A DNA stretch of 64,000 bases. Origin: Phycomyces blakesleeanus NRRL 1555(-). Its lineage: Eukaryota; Mucoromycota; Mucoromycetes; Mucorales; Phycomycetaceae. Of the stretch, positions 1 through 14,760 are shown one piece after another. The translations under genes were made by a program, and so were the position numbers. Positions within the stretch are counted from its first letter, which is position 1; each line of letters starts with the position of its first letter. The stretch is from the NCBI RefSeq assembly GCF_001638985.1, contig NW_017265134.1, forward strand, positions 1,765,732 to 1,829,731, read 5' to 3'. The notes under the pieces were generated by a model that did no database searches, was not told where the DNA came from, and was given only the letters and a program-made list of their open reading frames with translations.

Positions 1-895
1 ATTCATGACATTTAACTATCCAGTCAATGCCAGCTATAGCATTTGAGACGCTCCCAGTAGCGTTTTCATCCAAGATTTTTACAGAAACTAGTTTGGCCTT
101 TTTGGCTACACCGTATCTTTTTCCTCCGATAATTCCAGCCGAATGGGTTCCATGGCCGTTAGTGTCATTATCTGGAGAGCCCTTTAAAAAGTTTACCCCA
201 AACGAAGCTCTGCCACCAAAATCTTCATGTTCTTCGTATATTCCACTATCCATAATATAGACCGTTACATGTTTTCCAGCATGTTTGTTATAGAGATACT
301 TGTTAAATGTGTTATCTGTTAATGCTTCTTTATGAGAAATTCTGGCTAGTCCCCAAGGAGCTTGGTTTTGTATACATGCTGCTTGTACATGTTTATCTTG
401 CTCAATATAATCCACCTATTAGAGATAATTGATGCGCAAAATACAATAGTTAGCTTTAGATTTTGTTTAATAAATCCAATAACTTTAAGAAAAGTTGGAT
501 ATTTGCATTACCTCTTCGTATGTCTGGATAGTGCTAATTACGCTTGAAGAGAACTTTCCAGAATATCCTTTGAAGCTGCCTATTTCGTACTTGTGGATGA
601 TCCCATAATCAAGATTTTGATTAGTGTGGGATATATCGGACTGTTGGATTTCCTCAATTTCATTGTAATGAGTCAATGCTGTTTCTTGGTCTGTTTCTGG
701 TTTGAATACAACTATGTACGCATTGAGAATAGTGGAGAACCGCTCGATTGAGTGTGGCTTCACAGAATGATTATTATGTAAATGAACTGATATCAATGAA
801 CTCTGGGATAAAAGATCCTGGTTTGGCATAAGATATGGATCACCATTAACTATCGATAATACGAAGCTTAGGAGGAGTAAGAAGTGGCGCATCAT
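1..895 (-). CDS. Secreted subtilisin-like serine protease, copy 1 (3' part outside window)
   Basis: Family S8 endopeptidase precursor, probably secreted. Exon 1 is 895..512 and exon 2 runs from 415 off the window edge. The intron has a GTAATG donor and a TAG acceptor. Exon 1 encodes a short hydrophobic N-terminus (MMRHFLLLLSFVLS) and an I9-type propeptide (YIVVFKPETDQETAL). Exon 2 holds the catalytic Asp (IMDSGIY, about residue 184) and catalytic His (NGHGTHSAG, about residue 216). The serine exon lies beyond the window, so activity cannot be judged. The start is the first of two Met codons before the hydrophobic stretch. It is the last of three same-strand copies and its exon 1 closely resembles that of the copy at 3612-5093. 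The usual catalytic motif is LDTG; here it reads MDSG, which many active subtilases tolerate. Family assignment is secure. Confidence 0.9.
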
Positions 896-1536
896 TTGTT
901 TTGCTTCAAATGAGATATATGGTCAATAAACTATAAGAAAGCAACGCAATTGATGATTTTAAATAGGTTTAGCAATTAAAATACTAAATTCTAGACGTAC
1001 GGCTGATATAGTCTTTTTGTATTAAAAAAAAACATAGCACAGTATATCGATAGCTTTTGTTCAATATTAAACAAAAATGAAACATAAAAAAATATGAAAC
1101 AAACATATAGAAAACCAGACAGATAAAGATGAATAGCCAGAAACCAAGAAATAACTCAAGAATGATAGATAAAGCGATTAATAAAAAAAATGTTAAAAGA
1201 AGGATCTTTAAAGTATTGGTAGAGGTGTGGTAAATAATTTAATGATTATTCTAGAGTCTAAAGATGTTTTTAGTAAGGAGCTTTAGAGCCTTAGACCTAA
1301 AAAGAAATACTAGAGCTAAAAAAATTTGTTAAGAATATATATATATGTAACAGAGCTTGTAAATGTAGAGAGTATCGTAAACACATAATGTGCTACTTAT
1401 AAGTGTAATTAAATTGAATCAAAATGATTTATTTACCCTGGATTAAACAATCTTCTTTTTAAAAAAAACAAACATATGAAAATTGTGTAATTTGATAAAA
1501 GTGTATCTACATAGACATATATCACTCTTGCAAATA
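896..1536. other. Spacer between subtilase copies 1 and 2
   Basis: AT-rich, 641 bp, with short A runs and a TA microsatellite near 1336. It must hold the 3' end of copy 2 and the promoter of copy 1 (both minus strand). I see no open frame or RNA gene in it. Confidence 0.5.
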
Positions 1537-3077
1537 TTATGTATTTGTTTCATAAAAGGCAAGTGGTTCGAAGTATGAGCGACTGACCAAGTCCACTCTG
1601 ATGATATCTGGTGTACTTGTGTATATGATTTTTCTCTTGATATACTCTGGAGTACTTTGTCCTTCAACCATACTAGTGTAATAAGCAGCCAACCCTGCAA
1701 CATGGGATGCGGCAGTAGATGTTCCCGAAAGGACCTTTTTTGAATTCATATCAGTATTCCAGGCTGACAGTATATTTTGACCTGGTGCATATATATCCAC
1801 ACATTCTCCAAAATTTGAGGGTCGTGTATCATGATCGTAGTAGGTCGATGCACTAACTGTAATGCAATTCTTTGCGGAAGATGGCGAGTAATTGCAAGCG
1901 TTCCCCATATTATTTCCAGCAGGGACAACAATTGAAATGCCCTTATATGCTCCCTATTTTACAAAAGTTAATTGTGCATCTAATTCCTTATATAAAATGT
2001 AATATACATATATATATCTATAAGCTCCTACTTACTTCATCAACAGCTTGATTTAGTGCAGTACTCTTGGTCGTGATAAAATTCAAAGTTGCTACAGCTC
2101 CTTTGTATATCCACTTTCTTGAAAGACTTCTTCGAACACCAAATGCGTGGTTCTTGAAAACCCAATTAATTCCGGCTATAGCATTTGATAGTGTTCCAAT
2201 ACCATCTTCATCCAAGATTTTTACAGAGACTAGTTTGGCCCTTTTGGCTACTCCATATACCTTGCCTCCGATAATTCCAGCAGAATGGGTCCCATGACCG
2301 TTGGTGTCTTCTTCTGAAGAACAATTTAATAAATTTACTCCAAAAGAAGCTCTGCCATCAAAATCATTGTGCTTATCATAAATCCCGGTATCAAGAACAT
2401 AGACTGTGACATATTTTCCGCCATTTTTTTCGTACATGTACTTGTCAAATGTAACACTGTTTAGTACTTCACGATGTGATATCCTGGCAAGACCCCAGGG
2501 AGCTCTGTTTTGAATAGATGCTGCTTCGATATATTTATCTTGTTCGACATAATCCACCTATTTAAATGCATGTGGTAAATATGTGTATAAAAGCATACAA
2601 TGCTTAATTTTTTTTTCTGTATTTAATAAATCCACCGTTACATTTAATTTAATTTAATTTAATTTAATTTAATTTAATTTATTTTGAAATTACCTCTTCG
2701 TAGGTTTGTATAATGCGTATTACACTTGAAGAGAACTTCCCAGAGTACCCACTGAAGTTTCCTATTTCGTACTTGTGGATGATCCCAAAGTCAAGATCCC
2801 GACTAGTCAGAAATTTTTCAATTCGCTGGATCTCCTCAATTTCATCATGATGAGAGAGTACCGTTTCTTGTTTTGTTCCTTGCTTGAAAATTATTAGATA
2901 GGAATCAGGGATACTGAGAAATTGTCTAATTGGATCCAGGGTCACAGAAGCAGCTTCTGATGGGTGCTTTGACAGCAATGGAGTCTGGGATGAAAAATCT
3001 TGGTCTGTGATAGAGTGTGTTTCTCTATTGGCCATCCAGAATATGAAACCAAATAATATGATTAGGTAGTGCATCAT
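1537..3077 (-). CDS. Secreted subtilisin-like serine protease, copy 2
   Basis: Complete family S8 protease model of about 440 residues. Exons are 3077..2694, 2557..2036 and 1953..1537; all junctions are GT-AG and keep phase. Order: signal peptide (MMHYLIILFGFIFWMA), I9 propeptide with YLIIFKQGTKQET, then the peptidase domain. The triad is visible: Asp184 (VLDTGIY), His216 (NGHGTHSAG) and Ser381 (SGTSTAASHVAG). The oxyanion-hole Asn lies in VPAGNN. The serine motif departs from the usual GTSMAxPHVAG: Met is Thr, and the Pro before His is Ser. The protein ends soon after the catalytic domain, so there is no P-domain or GPI signal. This is the architecture of proteinase K/oryzin-type fungal proteases. 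It is expected to act outside the cell in protein degradation. It is the middle member of the tandem array. Confidence 0.93.
2643..2684. repeat. AATTT pentanucleotide microsatellite
   Basis: About eight head-to-tail copies of AATTT fill part of intron 1 of subtilase copy 2, next to the donor side. The equivalent introns of the other two copies lack it, so it expanded after duplication. Confidence 0.9.
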
Positions 3078-3611
3078 TTTATTTTATTTTATTTTATCTT
3101 TGCTTATAATTCTGAGCAAAAAGGTATGGTTAAAGAAAGGTGACAAGAAGCGATATAATTCGTAATGTTTGTTACTTTGTCCTTAAAAAATACTATTATA
3201 AATGGATTGAATATTTTGGATTTGAGAGCCAAAAATCTTCAAAGAGCCATGTCTTCGAATTGATAAAATGCATTATGATATATATATATATATATATATA
3301 CATATATATACATATACATATTAATGGCTCTCAGGTATCATTAAACAAAATTTGAAAGAAAACGCTTGTTATAAACAAGAAATATCCATTAATCATATCA
3401 AGGATGTATGAACTAAACAGTTAAAGGAAGAAATAGACAAATGATAAACCATTTGTTAAATATGTATTACATGATAAACATAGTTAGCTAGTGTTGTATC
3501 TTCTTTGAGACTGTTGAATAAGATCAACTGCAAATGATTCTTTTTCTTTTTAACACAAAAGCATTTTATCTTATTGATAAACTGGATGAGAAACTGACTT
3601 TGTTAAATGTA
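3078..3611. other. Spacer between subtilase copies 2 and 3
   Basis: Contains a TA dinucleotide run (about 3276-3320), an ATTTT repeat next to the copy 2 start (3080-3096) and otherwise AT-rich sequence. It carries the promoter of copy 2. No gene is apparent. Confidence 0.5.
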
Positions 3612-5093
3612 CTAATTAATATCGTAAAACGCAAGAGGTTCTGCACTATGTAAGCCACTGGGATATGCTACAGTGATTGTTTTGTTGGTACTTGTAAGAG
3701 AAATAGTCTCTTTGATGTATTCTGGGGTACTTTGCCCTTTTCTCATGCTGGCATAGTATGCTGCTAGCCCTGCAACATGTGAAGCCGCCTCTGATGTTCC
3801 AGAATGAACCTTTTTTGCATGTCTGCCAGAGTTCCAAGCCGATAGTATATTTTGACCTGGTGCATAGATATCCACACAGTCTCCAAAGTTTGAAAATGAT
3901 GTACCAGCATCGTAGTACGTAGATGCTCCGACTGTGATTGCTTCAGTTGCAGATGCTGGCGAATATTCACAAGCATTAACTTTGGTATTTCCTGCAGGGA
4001 CCACAATGGTAATCCCATGGTAAGTTCCCTAATTATGCACTATAGTTAGCATTCTTTTTTCTTATCTAATTTCACTGGAACATATGCAATAAACAAAAAA
4101 AAGTATTCTTACTATATTGACAGCCTGGTTTAATGCAACTGATTTAGTAGTAAAAAAGTTTAGTGTGGCCACTGCTCCTTTGTAGATCGAGTCCAACGGA
4201 TGGAGGCAGCTTTGTTGGATGTTATATTGATGTGACTTGGAAACCCAGTTGATTCCGGCTATGACAGTCGAAACTGTTCCGGTGCCGTGGTCGTCCAGGA
4301 CCTTTACAGCAACTAGCTTGGCCATTTTGGCCACACCGTGTATTTTGCCTCCTATAATGCCAGCCGAATGAGTTCCATGACCATCGATATCAATGTCTGG
4401 AGAGTTCCTCAAGAAATTTACTCCCCATGAAGCTCTGTCCTCGAAATCTTCGTGTTCCTCGTAAATGCCGGTGTCAAGGATATAAACCGTGACATATTCT
4501 CCACCATCATCCTCGTAAATAAATTTATCAAACGTCATGTTGTTCAATCTTTTGCGGTGTGAGATTCGAGCTAGACCCCAAGGTGCTTTGTTTTGAATAG
4601 AGGCAGCCTGTACATATTTATCTTGCTCGATATAATCCACCTACTCAAATACAGATAATTTTGTATTCGTTAAATAAGCCAATTGATTTAGTTTTATGTG
4701 TTTAATTACCTCTTCATACGTTTGAATAATGCGTATTACACTTGAAGAGAACTTTCCAGAATATCCTTTGAAGCCTCCTATTTCGTACTTGTGGATAACC
4801 CCGTAATCAAGATTTTGATTAGTGTGGGATATCTCAGACTGTTGGATATCTTCGATTTCATTATAATGAGATAGTGCTGTCTCTTGCTTTGTTTCTGGCT
4901 TGAATACGATTATGTAGGCATCAGGAACAATGGAAAACTGCTCCATCGAATGTGGCCGCACTGAATAAGGCTTGGGTGGATGAATTGACATTAGTGACAC
5001 CTGGGATGGAATGTCTTGAGCTTTAGCAGGATCTGGATTCCCACTGGCTATCCATAACATGAAGCTGAATATTAATATTGTACAAGGTATCAT
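3612..5093 (-). CDS. Secreted subtilisin-like serine protease, copy 3
   Basis: Complete family S8 protease model of about 442 residues. Exons are 5093..4710, 4640..4113 and 4028..3612, with intron positions matching copy 2. The N-terminus is hydrophobic (MIPCTILIFSFMLWIASG), followed by an I9 propeptide (YIIVFKPETKQETAL). Catalytic residues are Asp184 (ILDTGIY), His216 (DGHGTHSAG) and Ser383 (SGTSEAASHVAG); the oxyanion Asn is in VPAGNT. As in copy 2, the serine motif is atypical: Glu replaces Met and Ser replaces Pro. It is likely an extracellular protease maturing by propeptide cleavage. The same number of exons, the same intron phases and high similarity to copies 1 and 2 show that the cluster arose by tandem duplication. 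Confidence 0.93.
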
Positions 5094-5552
5094 TTACCCT
5101 TGCTCTGAATAATTGTTTGCTTTTTCTTCTGTTTTTTTTTAAATGATTAAAGAAGTAGCCAAACCAAAAATCAATTCAATTCGTCATTATTTACAAAATG
5201 AATTGAACAAAGACTATTGTTTTTTTTTCCTTTGGGTTGATAGAATGCATTATGATACATTGATGGTTCTCGGCCAGTATCAAACGAGAAATATATATAT
5301 ATAGAAAATATTTATTATAAACAAGGAGCAATGCATTCAGTGCATAGCAAAGAAAAGAATAAATGGGATACAATAAATAAATAAATAAGATTATGAAATG
5401 GTCGAAGAAAGAATAATAATAAAGAAAACATGTACAAGATGATAAACAGGCAACCCCCAGGTGTATTCTTTTCGCTCCATTTTATATATAACGTGTGAAT
5501 ATATATATAATAATATAATAATATATGTACATACAATATCTGGACCCCGAGG
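5094..5552. other. Spacer between subtilase copy 3 and the PKA-like kinase
   Basis: Holds the promoter of subtilase copy 3 and the 3' end of the kinase (both minus strand). Contains TA runs near 5288 and 5502 and an AATA repeat near 5371. No open frame with coding character. Confidence 0.5.
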
Positions 5553-7778
<2,226 letters not shown>

Positions 7779-10700
7779 CAGAGACGAGTAGAGAACGCTA
7801 AAGCAAGCTGTTAAATATATATAAATATAAATATAAATATATATATATATTTAAATAAATAAAGTTAAGATAAGATAAGATAAGACAGGATTTAATATTT
7901 ATTGATCTATATATTATTATTTTTTGGATCTTTTTTTTTTCAAGTACATAAATATATATATATATATATATAATTTATTTATCTATTTTTTTTTTTTTGC
8001 TTAGTGCAGAATCAATGAGAGGGGGGTTTAATTCAGTACTCAGATAATGGTGTCACAGTTAAGTAATGCATTTAAGGCTATATATTTTATAATTTTTTTT
8101 TTATCCCAATTTATTTATTTTTCTCAAAATTAATACAATCAAATATAATAATAATATTAATATTACCAGGTTTCATGAAAAAGCCACCACCCATGGGTTT
8201 TGGTCGTGAAGTTTGCTTTGGCATATCGAGACAATTGAGGGTTTTTTTTTTTTTTTAAAAAAAAAGAAGTTGGTAAAGGAAAAGAAGGGTACTGGCGGTA
8301 CATGAGCCTGCTACAGCACACCAATAAGCAATGGCAAATGTAGCAGAAATGAAAGGGGATTTGATACAAAGTAAAACAATAATAATTTATTTTATTTTAT
8401 TTTTTTATTTTTTAAAAAAAAAAGGAAAAGAAAAGAAAAGAAAAAAGAGAGAAGAATTACTGAAAATATGTCTTGGTCGGCTTATTTTGTTCTATTGTCA
8501 TGGCAATTAGTATTAGTATTGATATCAGTATCAGTATTGATATCAGTATTGGTATCAGTATTGGTTGCTGTTATTGTTGCTTACTATTGCTTACTTGTCA
8601 TTGATGTTCTTATTGATATGACTACTATTGTTGTGCCGGTTTTTATCTTTGCCGAGATTATTAGTCTGTACTTTATCAAATCCACTTTAGCTTTCTTCAT
8701 TCGTGTGTGTAGTGTGTATACGTAAATTAGCATTGATGATTGGATAAGACATATTATTATTATTTCTCTCTTTCTTTCCTTTCATCTCTCTCTCTCTCTC
8801 TTTCTTTCTTTTCCTTTCTGTACGACAAGGGTTTGGTGCTGTGTGTGTGTGTGTATATCTTGTAGTGTTTAATTTTTAGCTTCTAAATATGAAAATGTTC
8901 TTTTAATGAGAAATTATAATAAATTGTAATTTTGTTCTCTTACTTTTACTGTACTGTACTGTAATGTAATGTAATGTAATGTAATGTAATGTACTTGACT
9001 TTGTCTTTTTAACCATTACTCAACAGTACGTAAGAAATTATTTCAATTGGTTGCCCACTAGATTCTACTACATTACACTAAGAAACGGTAAGCAAATCGG
9101 TAAAAGTAATTGACAGTGTAAATTGTGGATATTGTTAGCTTTCAAGAGTTTTATTTTTGATGGTTTATTACATATATGACCATTTATATAAATATCCATT
9201 AGAGTATCTTACATGGTGTGTGTATGTGTGTATGTGTGTGACCGAATTCATGCATATATGCCATATCTCCTAGGGCTATAAGTCACCATTTGTCTTTTTT
9301 TTTTTGATTTAAGCATATATAAATATAAAGGGAAAGAGCTTTTAAAAAAGCAGGCGTTGTTAGATCTTGCTTTTATTTATTTAGTATTAAATTTCCTTAC
9401 CCCTACATAATATTAAAAAAAAACAAGAATAAAAATAATAAAAATCACTATCAGTGGCTCTTACATATTACTTGTAAAATATTAATGATTTATTGTGGGT
9501 ATTCTCATAAGTAATAAAAATGCTATATATATATATATATTTATTTATGGGTTTGAGTGTAGTCTGTATTGTGTATAGACGCTTTTGATCCCCCATATTA
9601 TTGGACTCTGAAAATGGGATTTTCATAAATACCAGCAGGTATACCAATGGACCTTTCTTTCTTTCTTTCTTTTTTTTTATGATAGTAATCAATAAACCAG
9701 AGCAAGCTATTATATATATATATATATATATACACATAAAGAATCGTGTATGCTTACTGTGGGTAGACCTACAATAATTCAATATATGATTATATAAAAA
9801 ATCACGCAGTGTACAGTACACGATATGAGTGCCTACTTGGATATTCTCTCAACTTTATGCAATTATATCACCATTCTTTGTACCATTATTATTATTATTA
9901 GTATCTTTTGGTTTAAAAAGAAAAGAAAAAAGTTCAAAATTCGACTGGTAGTCCTGAAGATCTCTTTCATTTTTTTTTTAAAAAAAAAGGTAGGCGTATA
10001 AGGTTGATGTTATCACCCCAGATTTATAAAAATGGTTATAGTTTATGCACCAAGTAATACAAACTAAATAAATATCAGACTTTCTAATCAACCCAATGCT
10101 TTGGGTAACGCCTTTGATATATAATTATATATAAATTACAAAGGGATAATGTTCTCGTTTATTCTATTTCTTTTTTTTTTTTTTTTAAAAAAAAATATTA
10201 GGCTTTTAGAGTTATTCGTATCTATAAAAAAAAATGTAAAGATGATTCTGTGATTGACGGGAAACTAGAGACCCAATAAAAGCTCCCTCCCAAAAAAAAA
10301 AGAAAAAGAAACTAAAGGCAAAACAAAAAGAAGTGTATAATGAAGACAAAAACAAAACAAAATGAAATGAAATGAAAGACAAGACAAGACAAGACAAGAC
10401 AAGACAAGACAAGATCCAATTGTTCTTGTAATATTCTTTCTTTTTTGGGGGGTTTTTTTATATAACATCAAGTGTGTGGTACAAATTAATTGAAAGAAGG
10501 GGTAAAGGTAGGGTATATAAGAAAGAGAAAGAGGATGAAATGGTTGATATCTATTTGTTCAATCTTAAACCAAAACCAAAATAAGTCTATCTATATGAAT
10601 ATGAAGAAGGGTTCGTGGCGTAGATCCCAAAAGACTAATTAGTAGTATTATTGTCTTTTGGGCGTCTGATCGATCATTTTCGCATTATTAATTCCATCCC

Positions 10701-12293
10701 TTATTATTGTCTTATATATATATCATAGCAACAGAAAAGTAAAGAAAAAAAATGGCATATTCATGGCATGTAACACCCACAAAACCCATTCATGATATTC
10801 TTAGTATTATTAGTATTGGTATTTTTTGTAATTACTAGATGAATAATTCGTGTAGACTTTGACTCTTTGTGATTATAGTAGCTGTGAACTTTTTTTTTAT
10901 TGGATCAAACCAAATGGTAACTGCATTTAATATATATATATGTATACAAAAAAAAGGGAGATCCTATAGGTTGGTAAAAGAGTATCAGGAGGGATCTGTG
11001 AGCCGATTCAATTAATAATGGAATGTGATTGAACTGAACTGACTTGACTTGACTTGGCTGGAAACAAATAGAGTTAGATGAACCAACATCACAATCAATT
11101 CAATTCAATTCAATTCAATTCAAATTATAATATAATATAATAGTGTGATCTTCAGGGTTTTTGTTTGTATTTATTGGTGCATATTACTTTCTTTGTGATC
11201 TGAAGTGAGCTAAAACTAGAAGAGCCCATTTATTTTAATTTGTTTTCTAATTGACAAAAGAGACAGAGTTTTGTCAATGTATGTGTGCGTTGATTTTTTT
11301 TATTTATTTATTTATTTTGACTTTCGATCTATAGCAGAAGAGTACATCAGGGAGAATAAAGGTTGTTTAAGATATAAAAGGATAAAAAGGAAAGGTAGAT
11401 CTTGAAGTCCACGGTTGACGCCAGATACCAGAAAGATATCATGATAGATAAAGAAATAATTTATATATCAAAAAAGGAGCAAAAAGAGAGAGAGAGAAAA
11501 AAGCATAAATCACCAACTGAATTCTCTTTTTTATACATATAACCAGGTCCATTCTACAGTAACTGAAAGAGAAAACAAAATTGAATGGATAATAGGCCTT
11601 GCCTGTCTTCAAGATGAGTCGACCAGGCAGATCGGCAAAGTTCTAGATTTAGAAGTCAGGAACATGCATCTTTGGGGAAAACAATAAGACACAAAGGGGA
11701 GAGAGAGAGAACAAAAACTTTCTTTTTTTTTTCCTTTGGGTAAACGTGTGCCATTCTGCACTAAAAATAGAAAACCGAAAAAGAAATGACATTTTTACCT
11801 TTTTTGAAATGTTATTGTAATGACATACTACTATATATAGATGTCCTATTTATAGAAATACCATTTATAGACCATACTTTAGTATATCACATTCCCGAAT
11901 TTGTATAGTCTCCCAAAGTATTGTTTTACCCCACAAATCTTGTACACTGCTTTACTTTTTTTTTTTACACTGACTTCATTCAACATGCACACACCTCTAC
12001 AGATATTATTATACCCACAACTGTCTATATACATATACATATACATATATATGTATATAAGTATTACGGATAATATTACTATTACTATTATATTGGTCTT
12101 TCACTAAAATGAAAATAGAAAACAAATCAATAGAATCTCTTGGTTGTAACTTCATGTACATATGTGTTTGAAAATGGCATCATTATAATAATGATCACCT
12201 ACTACTAATACTAGTGCTAAAACTATTCTTGCTATTACTAATATCTAAAAACAAACAAATCTATGGTATCTTTTAATGATAAATTTAAATCAA

Positions 12294-12333
<40 letters not shown>

Positions 12334-12416
12334 GCATCTTTAAGCATATAACAAATTTTATAAAATTAATGTCTAGTGAAATTAAAGAAAATACAATATA
12401 TTTATATATGAAGGAG

Positions 12417-12455
<39 letters not shown>

Positions 12456-12610
12456 GATAGATGACCATGCGTTCTTTCATGAGTCAATGGGTGTTGGGTT
12501 TCTTATTTAGGAAGCCACTAATTACTATGAAAGGAAAATACAGACAAACAATGCGTTTTTTTTTGTTTTATATTTTTTTTTGAAGGTTGAAGATAAAAGA
12601 TGGAAATTTT

Positions 12611-12662
12611 GCAGGTTGCAGGTTGCAGGTTGCAGATTGCAGATTGCAGATTGTAGATTGCA
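12611..12662. repeat. Heptanucleotide tandem repeat (TTGCAGG/TTGCAGA)
   Basis: Seven imperfect copies of a 7-bp unit, the first ones ending in G and the later ones in A, so the array has drifted directionally. It is not in a coding region. Confidence 0.85.
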
Positions 12663-13138
12663 ATTGTTCATGAATTCCCATCATGTGCCTTATTGGCGCA
12701 TCACTAAATCAGGAAGGAGGGGATGGTCTACCCACGCACGATAAGTGCTCAGACCATAATTTCCTTTTTATATTTTATTTCATTTCACTTAAATAAAACT
12801 ACAGCAAAAAAGGCTGGTGAGTTCATATAAAAGCACTGTTGAGATTGACAAGGAGTCCATAAAGAGTCTATCTGTTGTAAACTAAAAAAAAAAAAGAAAC
12901 TGTATATAGATATCTATCAAATAGAGCGTACTTCTTGAACCCCATTTAGACTCTTTCTATAGTCACCTTCTCTCTTTCTCTCCACCCCTTTCTTTTATAT
13001 GTATTCTCTGCGTATCGTCTAGCGTGGTGTAATGTAGTGTACTGTAGATGGCCTGGACTTTATCATCCTTTTTGTAAAAGAAAGACAAAAAATTAATACC
13101 CCTTTTTTTACTTTTACGTATCTTACTTTTTGTATAAT

Positions 13139-13191
13139 CCCCCCCCCCCCCCTCCTTTCCTCCTTCCTTGCTCCCTTCATCCCCCCCCCCC
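13139..13191. repeat. Two C homopolymer runs (C14 and C11)
   Basis: C14 at 13139-13152 and C11 at 13181-13191 lie in a pyrimidine-only-like tract about 250-300 bp upstream of the Ran1-like kinase start. In such AT-rich DNA these runs are conspicuous and may be promoter pyrimidine tracts. Confidence 0.85.
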
Positions 13192-13440
13192 TCCTTCCTT
13201 TGTCCCCTTATTTCACACCTATTATATAATTTTTCTTTTAGCCGCTAATGAGTTCCGAAGGGGTATAAATTCAATAAGTCTCATCTTTATCTTCCTCTTT
13301 CTTTAGCTCTCTCTATCTTTTTTTTTTTTAAAAAAAATAAAATAAATAAATAAAAATAAATAAATAAAAAGAAAAGAAAATAAAAGAAAAAAGAATTGAA
13401 ATCTTCTACCTTTCTTATATTATATACTACCTTTACTACA

Positions 13441-14760
13441 ATGTCTCCACAACCATCTTCACTTCCAAAGGGAACTCGCATCGACAACTATGAGATCAAA
13501 GAAACATTGGGTACAGGTGGATATGGTCAGGTTTACCTTGGCCAGCACATCGACAACCCTGACAAAAAGGTCGCCATTAAATCTCTGCAACACTCGATTA
13601 TGGACGACCGCCAGAGAACCTTTTTACGTACCGAGATTGCACTCCACACACATCTATCAGGACATGCACACATCATCAGCCTCAACCATGTCGTTAAGGA
13701 GCGCGATTGGACCCATGTAATGCTCGAGTGTGGTCTTGAAGGCGACCTGTTTGAAGCAATCACGGACCGCAACATTTACTCTGCCAACCACAATCTAATC
13801 CGAAAAGTGTTTCTGCAACTCATCGATGCAGTCAGCTATTGTCACGCCAGAGGTGTCTATCACAGAGACATAAAACCCGAAAATATCCTTGTGTTTGACA
13901 AAGGACACACTATCAAATTAGCCGATTTTGGTTTAGCCACAACTGATCCTATTTCTAAAGATTATGGTTGTGGAAGTACCTTTTACTTTTCTCCAGGTAA
14001 ATAGAGAAAAATATATATATATATATAAATACTAATCCTAATCTAAAAAAAATATACATTTTTTTTCTCTCTCACAGAATGTCAGGGAGATTTTGCCCGT
14101 GAATCGAACCGAGTCGGCTATGCTACTGCACCAAATGATGTATGGGCTCTTGGTGTGATCCTGATTAACCTAGCAACTGGCCGAAACGGCTGGAGACTCG
14201 CTTCTCTCAAAGATGACTCTTTCCGTGCATATCTGACTGATCCTGATTTCCTTCTCAAGATCCTGCCAATTTCTCGAGACATGGCTCGGATCCTAAAACG
14301 GATCTTGTGCGTTGATCCCATGCGTCGGATCGGCCTCGATGAATTGAGAGAGCGAATCGAGCGCTGCAAGTATTTCACACGCACTTCAGAAGTTGACGTA
14401 TATGAAAAGCAACAGGACAAAGAGGCTGCCATGCGTCGCATGCGTTTGTTTGGCACACTCCAATCCAAGCAGCACACTCCTCAAACCAACACATCACCAT
14501 CTTCGTCTTCGTCTTCTTCCTCCTCCTCATCATCATTATCATTATCATCAGTATCAGTATCACCACAACCACTGCCTCCTTCTCCTCCGGCAACCCCTTG
14601 TACTTTCAGATCGAGGTCTCCAGCCGGAACAAAACCATCTACTGTTGTGCCAGCCACGCCTAGTCCATTCACACCAAACACCACAAATGATGCTCGTCTT
14701 TGTATTAACTCAGATGGCACAGACAATCTCTTGACAGGACTTGCCACGTTGGTAGTCTAA
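13441..14760 (+). CDS. Ser/Thr protein kinase, Ran1/Vhs1/Sks1-like
   Basis: A 412-residue Ser/Thr kinase in two exons, 13441..13996 and 14078..14760, joined across a GT-AG intron that splits the Glu codon of the activation-loop SPE motif. Visible motifs: glycine loop GTGGYGQV, VAIK, catalytic loop YHRDIKPEN, DFGLAT, then FYFSPECQG in place of APE, and DVWALGVILINLATG. The FSPEC-type segment and short activation loop resemble the fungal Ran1/Pat1, Ksp1 and Vhs1/Sks1 group, which act in nutrient response and meiotic control; this subgroup placement is by eye. The C-terminal 110 residues are a Ser/Pro/Thr-rich tail with a run of about twelve serines, probably disordered and regulatory. The start chosen is the first in-frame Met that leaves a short lead into the kinase domain. 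Confidence 0.88.

Larger units (their letters stand above)
7779..13440. other. 5.6 kb gene-poor, microsatellite-rich spacer
   Basis: Lies between two divergent kinases, so it contains both promoters. It is full of simple repeats: TA runs, AAGAC units (10376-10411), GTAAT units near 8960-8990, ATT units (12296-12331), a GT run (12420-12452) and T-run/A-run blocks at 8242-8265, 8408-8423, 9971-9988, 10171-10195 and 13318-13337. Frames seen here are repeat-derived. A non-repetitive patch near 11400-11700 shows no coding frame. A TATA-like TATAAAT near 13264 sits about 175 bp before the downstream kinase. Confidence 0.6.

Noticed and set aside
8468..8725. Hydrophobic plus-strand frame resembling a small membrane protein
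   Set aside because: It is built from ATC-AGT/ATT-GGT microsatellite units; the Ile/Val/Leu richness is a by-product of the repeat.
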